From Candidatus Sulfopaludibacter sp. SbA3 (GTDB lineage Bacteria; Acidobacteriota; Terriglobia; Bryobacterales; Bryobacteraceae): a DNA stretch of 7,803 nt. Position 1 is the stretch's first letter; each line of letters opens with the position of its first letter. Position numbers and translations under genes: made by a program. The DNA is taken from the NCBI GenBank assembly GCA_900290315.1, contig OKRF01000049.1:55913-63715 (forward strand), in the 5' to 3' direction. Below are positions 6,155 to 7,803 of the stretch, piece by piece. The notes below the pieces were generated by a model that did not search any database, had not been told where the DNA came from, and saw nothing but the letters and a program-made list of their open reading frames with translations.

Positions 6155-6726
6155 TCTCTCCCTTTTCCGCTTTGGGCCTCCGATTGCCTTTTATTGAGCG
6201 CTGCATGCCAGGTGTCTTTCACCTGGGCGTACGTCTTGTGAAAGCCCTCCTTCAAATCGTTTGGGGCTATGGCGGCACACAGGCTCGCCGCGCCCGTCAC
6301 ATAGGGGGCAATTCTAGACTGCACCACCGGGTCGGGCGGCTTCCCACCGGGGGAAAACGCCAGGATGGCCATGATTAGCGCGACCGAAATCACGATCCCG
6401 CGTACGGCGCCAAAGAGCGCACCCAGTGCGTGATCGAAAATAGAAAGTCCCGTGACTTTCAGAAACTTTCCCACTACGAAGCTCACCAGACTGCCGGCAA
6501 GCGTCACTCCGCAGAACACCAGAAGAAATCCGCCGAAATTCGCCGCGGAGCGCGAACTCACATACGGTATCAAATATGAGCCCGCAGTGCCATAGAACCA
6601 GATGCCCAGTAGTAATGCGAGTAGCACGGATACCAGCCCGATTACTTCACGCGAGAAGCCTTTCCGGAAACTGGTGAAGACGGAACAAGCCAGAATGATC
6701 AGCAGTACTACGTCCAGCCAGTTCAT
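6151..6726 (-). CDS. cvpA: CvpA family inner-membrane protein
   Basis: The 191-residue product has four predicted membrane segments (about residues 3-20, 26-46, 64-86 and 102-125) followed by a soluble tail of about 65 residues. The opening '[45 protein letters not shown]' pattern (shown here in the order Asp5, Arg-Lys-Gly, Arg-Glu) is typical of the CvpA family (colicin V production). In E. coli cvpA is co-transcribed with purF, so linkage to a purine gene is a recurring arrangement for this family; here the partner is purC. The molecular role of CvpA is not settled; it affects envelope homeostasis in enteric bacteria. Its ATG at 6726-6724 overlaps the TGA of purC (ATGA) and there is no good independent Shine-Dalgarno, so it likely depends on ribosomes finishing purC. 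The 3' end overlaps the Fis-like gene. Confidence 0.85.
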   Translation of the reverse strand: MNWLDVVLLIILACSVFTSFRKGFSREVIGLVSVLLALLLGIWFYGTAGSYLIPYVSSRSAANFGGFLLVFCGVTLAGSLVSFVVGKFLKVTGLSIFDHALGALFGAVRGIVISVALIMAILAFSPGGKPPDPVVQSRIAPYVTGAASLCAAIAPNDLKEGFHKTYAQVKDTWHAALNKRQSEAQSGKGRE

Positions 6727-7623
6727 AGTTCGCGGCCAGTGAGCACCTGGTAGGCCTGGCGATACTTTTCACTGGTCCTGGCGGCCACCTCTTCGGGAAG
6801 CGGCGGCGCCGGCGGCTGCTTGTTCCAGTGAATGGATTCCAGGTAATCGCGAACGAATTGCTTGTCGAAGGAGAATTGCGGGCCGCCCGGCTGGTAGTTG
6901 CCGGCGGGCCAGAAGCGCGAAGAGTCGGGCGTGAGCACTTTCGTCGCCGAGCACCAGGTCGTCCCCCACGAATCCGAATTCGAATTTGGTATCGGCGATG
7001 ATGATGCCTTTGGTTTCGGCGTAGCGGGCGGCGCGTCCGTATATGGCGAGCGTGAGGTCGCGAAGGCGCTTCGCGAGTTCTTCGCCGATGAGCGACACGA
7101 CATGCTCGAACGAGACGTTCTCATCGTGGCCCGATTGCGCCTTGGTGGCGGGTGTAAAAATGGGCTCCGGCAGCTTGTCGCTTTCCTTCAGGCCGGCGGG
7201 CAGCTTGATGCCGCATACGGTGCCGTGCTCGCGATATTCCTTCCAGCCGGAGCCGGAGATATAGCCGCGCGCGACGCATTCGATCTCGATCATCTTCGCG
7301 CGCTTGACCAGCATGGAGCGGCCTTCCAGTTGATCGCCGAATTGCGGCAGCGGCGCGGGGTAATCGTCGACGTTGGCGCTGAGGAAATGGGTGGGCGTGA
7401 GATCGCGCAGAAAATCGAACCAGAAAATGGAGAGCTGCGTGAGCACCTTGCCCTTGTCGGGAATGCCCGTCGGCAGGATGTAATCGAATGCCGAGATGCG
7501 GTCTGTCGCCACGATGACCAGACGCTCATCGACACTGTAAACGTCGCGGACCTTGCCTCGGCCTAAGAGTGCGACGTCGGGAAGATTGGTTTGGAGAATA
7601 ACCCGGTTGGTGGTGGAGTTCAC
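6723..7623 (-). CDS. purC: Phosphoribosylaminoimidazole-succinocarboxamide synthase (SAICAR synthase), with a one-base frameshift as given
   Basis: PurC joins aspartate to CAIR with ATP in de novo purine synthesis. Start is GTG 7623, with GAAGGA just upstream and N-terminal '[31 protein letters not shown]' matching the ATP-binding start of the family. Both family signatures are present: '[16 protein letters not shown]' (about 113-127) and '[11 protein letters not shown]' (207-217). After GDE (residue 228) frame 0 runs into 56 unrelated residues and stops at 6769. The next frame continues exactly as expected, '[15 protein letters not shown]...' to '[13 protein letters not shown]', ending at TGA 6725-6723. 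Removing one T from the TTT at 6939-6941 restores a 299-residue enzyme of the longer (ADE1-like, about 300 aa) class. As given, the conserved 'TPDSSRFWP' CAIR-site segment is lost from the product. It is the first gene of a four-gene overlapping operon. Identity is near certain; whether the shift is real is open. Confidence 0.93.
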
Positions 7624-7658
7624 GATTCCTTCAGAGTTCTATCGGGGGAGTAAACCAA

Positions 7659-7686
7659 ATGATACCCCGTCCGGCGGAAAATGCAA
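7659..7686 (-). promoter_or_regulatory. Promoter of the purC operon
   Basis: Read leftward, 7686-7681 is TTGCAT and 7664-7659 is TATCAT (5 of 6 matches to the -10 consensus), separated by 16 bp. Transcription would start near 7652, giving a leader of about 28 bases to the GTG at 7623. I see no purine riboswitch-like structure in this short leader, and no clear PurR-type box. Confidence 0.5.
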
Positions 7687-7699
7687 CCCTAAAAACATC

Positions 7700-7720
7700 G
7701 AGGAAACGCAGTGATACAAT
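7700..7720 (+). promoter_or_regulatory. Extended -10 or ribosome binding site of the right-edge gene
   Basis: Two readings compete. TGATACAAT at 7712-7720 is an extended -10 (TG plus TACAAT), which would give a nearly leaderless mRNA for the ATG at 7732. Alternatively GAGGA at 7700-7704 is a ribosome site six bases ahead of a GTG at 7711 in the same frame. Both cannot serve the same transcript. The divergent purC promoter lies 26-61 bases to the left. Confidence 0.35.
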
Positions 7721-7731
7721 ACCAGCCGCAA

Positions 7732-7803
7732 ATGCCGATCCGATTCTCGATATTTGTGATGGCGCTATCGCTTTCCGCGGCGACACACGATTGGCCCGCG
7801 TAT
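7732..7803 (+). CDS. Secreted protein, 5' end only; possibly PQQ/beta-propeller dehydrogenase
   Basis: Frame from ATG 7732 to the window edge gives 24 residues: a signal peptide (MPIRFSIFVMALSLSAA) followed by THDWPAY. An Asp-Trp-Pro-x-Tyr motif right after the signal peptide is typical of PQQ-dependent alcohol/glucose dehydrogenases and related PQQ-repeat proteins ('DWP.YGG'), which are periplasmic quinoproteins. A longer version from GTG 7711 adds seven residues (MIQYQPQ) and has the better ribosome site. The existence of a secreted protein is well supported by the signal peptide and lack of stops; the family call rests on six residues and is tentative. Confidence 0.5.
   Translation, partial: MPIRFSIFVMALSLSAATHDWPAY

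Noticed and set aside
6723..7124. A separate small gene of 133 codons starting at 7124
   Set aside because: Only its second part (from about 6938) is meaningful, and that is the displaced C-terminus of purC; the first part is an out-of-frame reading of purC.
6898..7566. 222-codon open frame on the + strand opposite purC
   Set aside because: It is fully antisense to conserved purC motifs, has no ribosome site and reads as low-similarity Ala/Gly/Arg-rich sequence expected from high-GC shadow frames.

Overview
The window looks like chromosomal DNA of a soil acidobacterium of the Solibacter/Bryobacter type. The evidence is the high G+C composition, a gene of the TIGR03435 soil-associated family (hugely expanded in Candidatus Solibacter), the 'PNF(S/G)GTWKLN'-type N-terminus on a secreted protein, and several exported proteins with acidobacterial domain mixes. 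The lineage is inferred from gene content only; no marker gene for taxonomy is present.

Layout, left to right. (1) The 3' part of a DUF3472 gene enters from outside the window (+, to 775). (2) After a short gap with a good extended -10 and a strong Shine-Dalgarno comes an exported 546-residue protein with a long helical region and a C-terminal TlpA/ResA-like thioredoxin domain (+, 818-2458). (3) A 130-bp hairpin element with 30-bp perfect arms and tandemly doubled ends fills the convergent gap (2466-2595). (4) A TIGR03435 gene reads leftward (2590-3540). Its promoter region carries a perfect TACTAA-N4-TTAGTA palindrome just where the -10 should be, which suggests a repressor site. (5) A divergent exported protein (+, 3626-5215) has two retropepsin-like DTG half-domains. 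(6) A tightly overlapped leftward operon follows, in transcription order purC (SAICAR synthase), cvpA-like membrane protein, a small Fis-like DNA-binding protein and a HAD-family phosphoglycolate phosphatase (7623 down to 5238). Each downstream start codon overlaps the previous stop codon. (7) At the right edge, a divergent secreted protein begins; its mature N-terminus resembles PQQ/beta-propeller dehydrogenases, but only 24-31 codons are visible.

The most notable points are three. purC, as given, has one extra base near codon 228 that throws the conserved C-terminal part into another frame; the correct frame resumes cleanly and ends on the ATGA shared with cvpA, so this is either a sequencing/assembly indel or a very recent lesion. 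The 2466-2595 element is a structured repeat whose two ends have each been doubled in a side-specific version, and which supplies the stop codon of the TIGR03435 gene. The TIGR03435 promoter palindrome is a testable operator. I see no CRISPR array, tRNA, rRNA, transposase or defence system. No stretch longer than about 130 bases lacks a gene.
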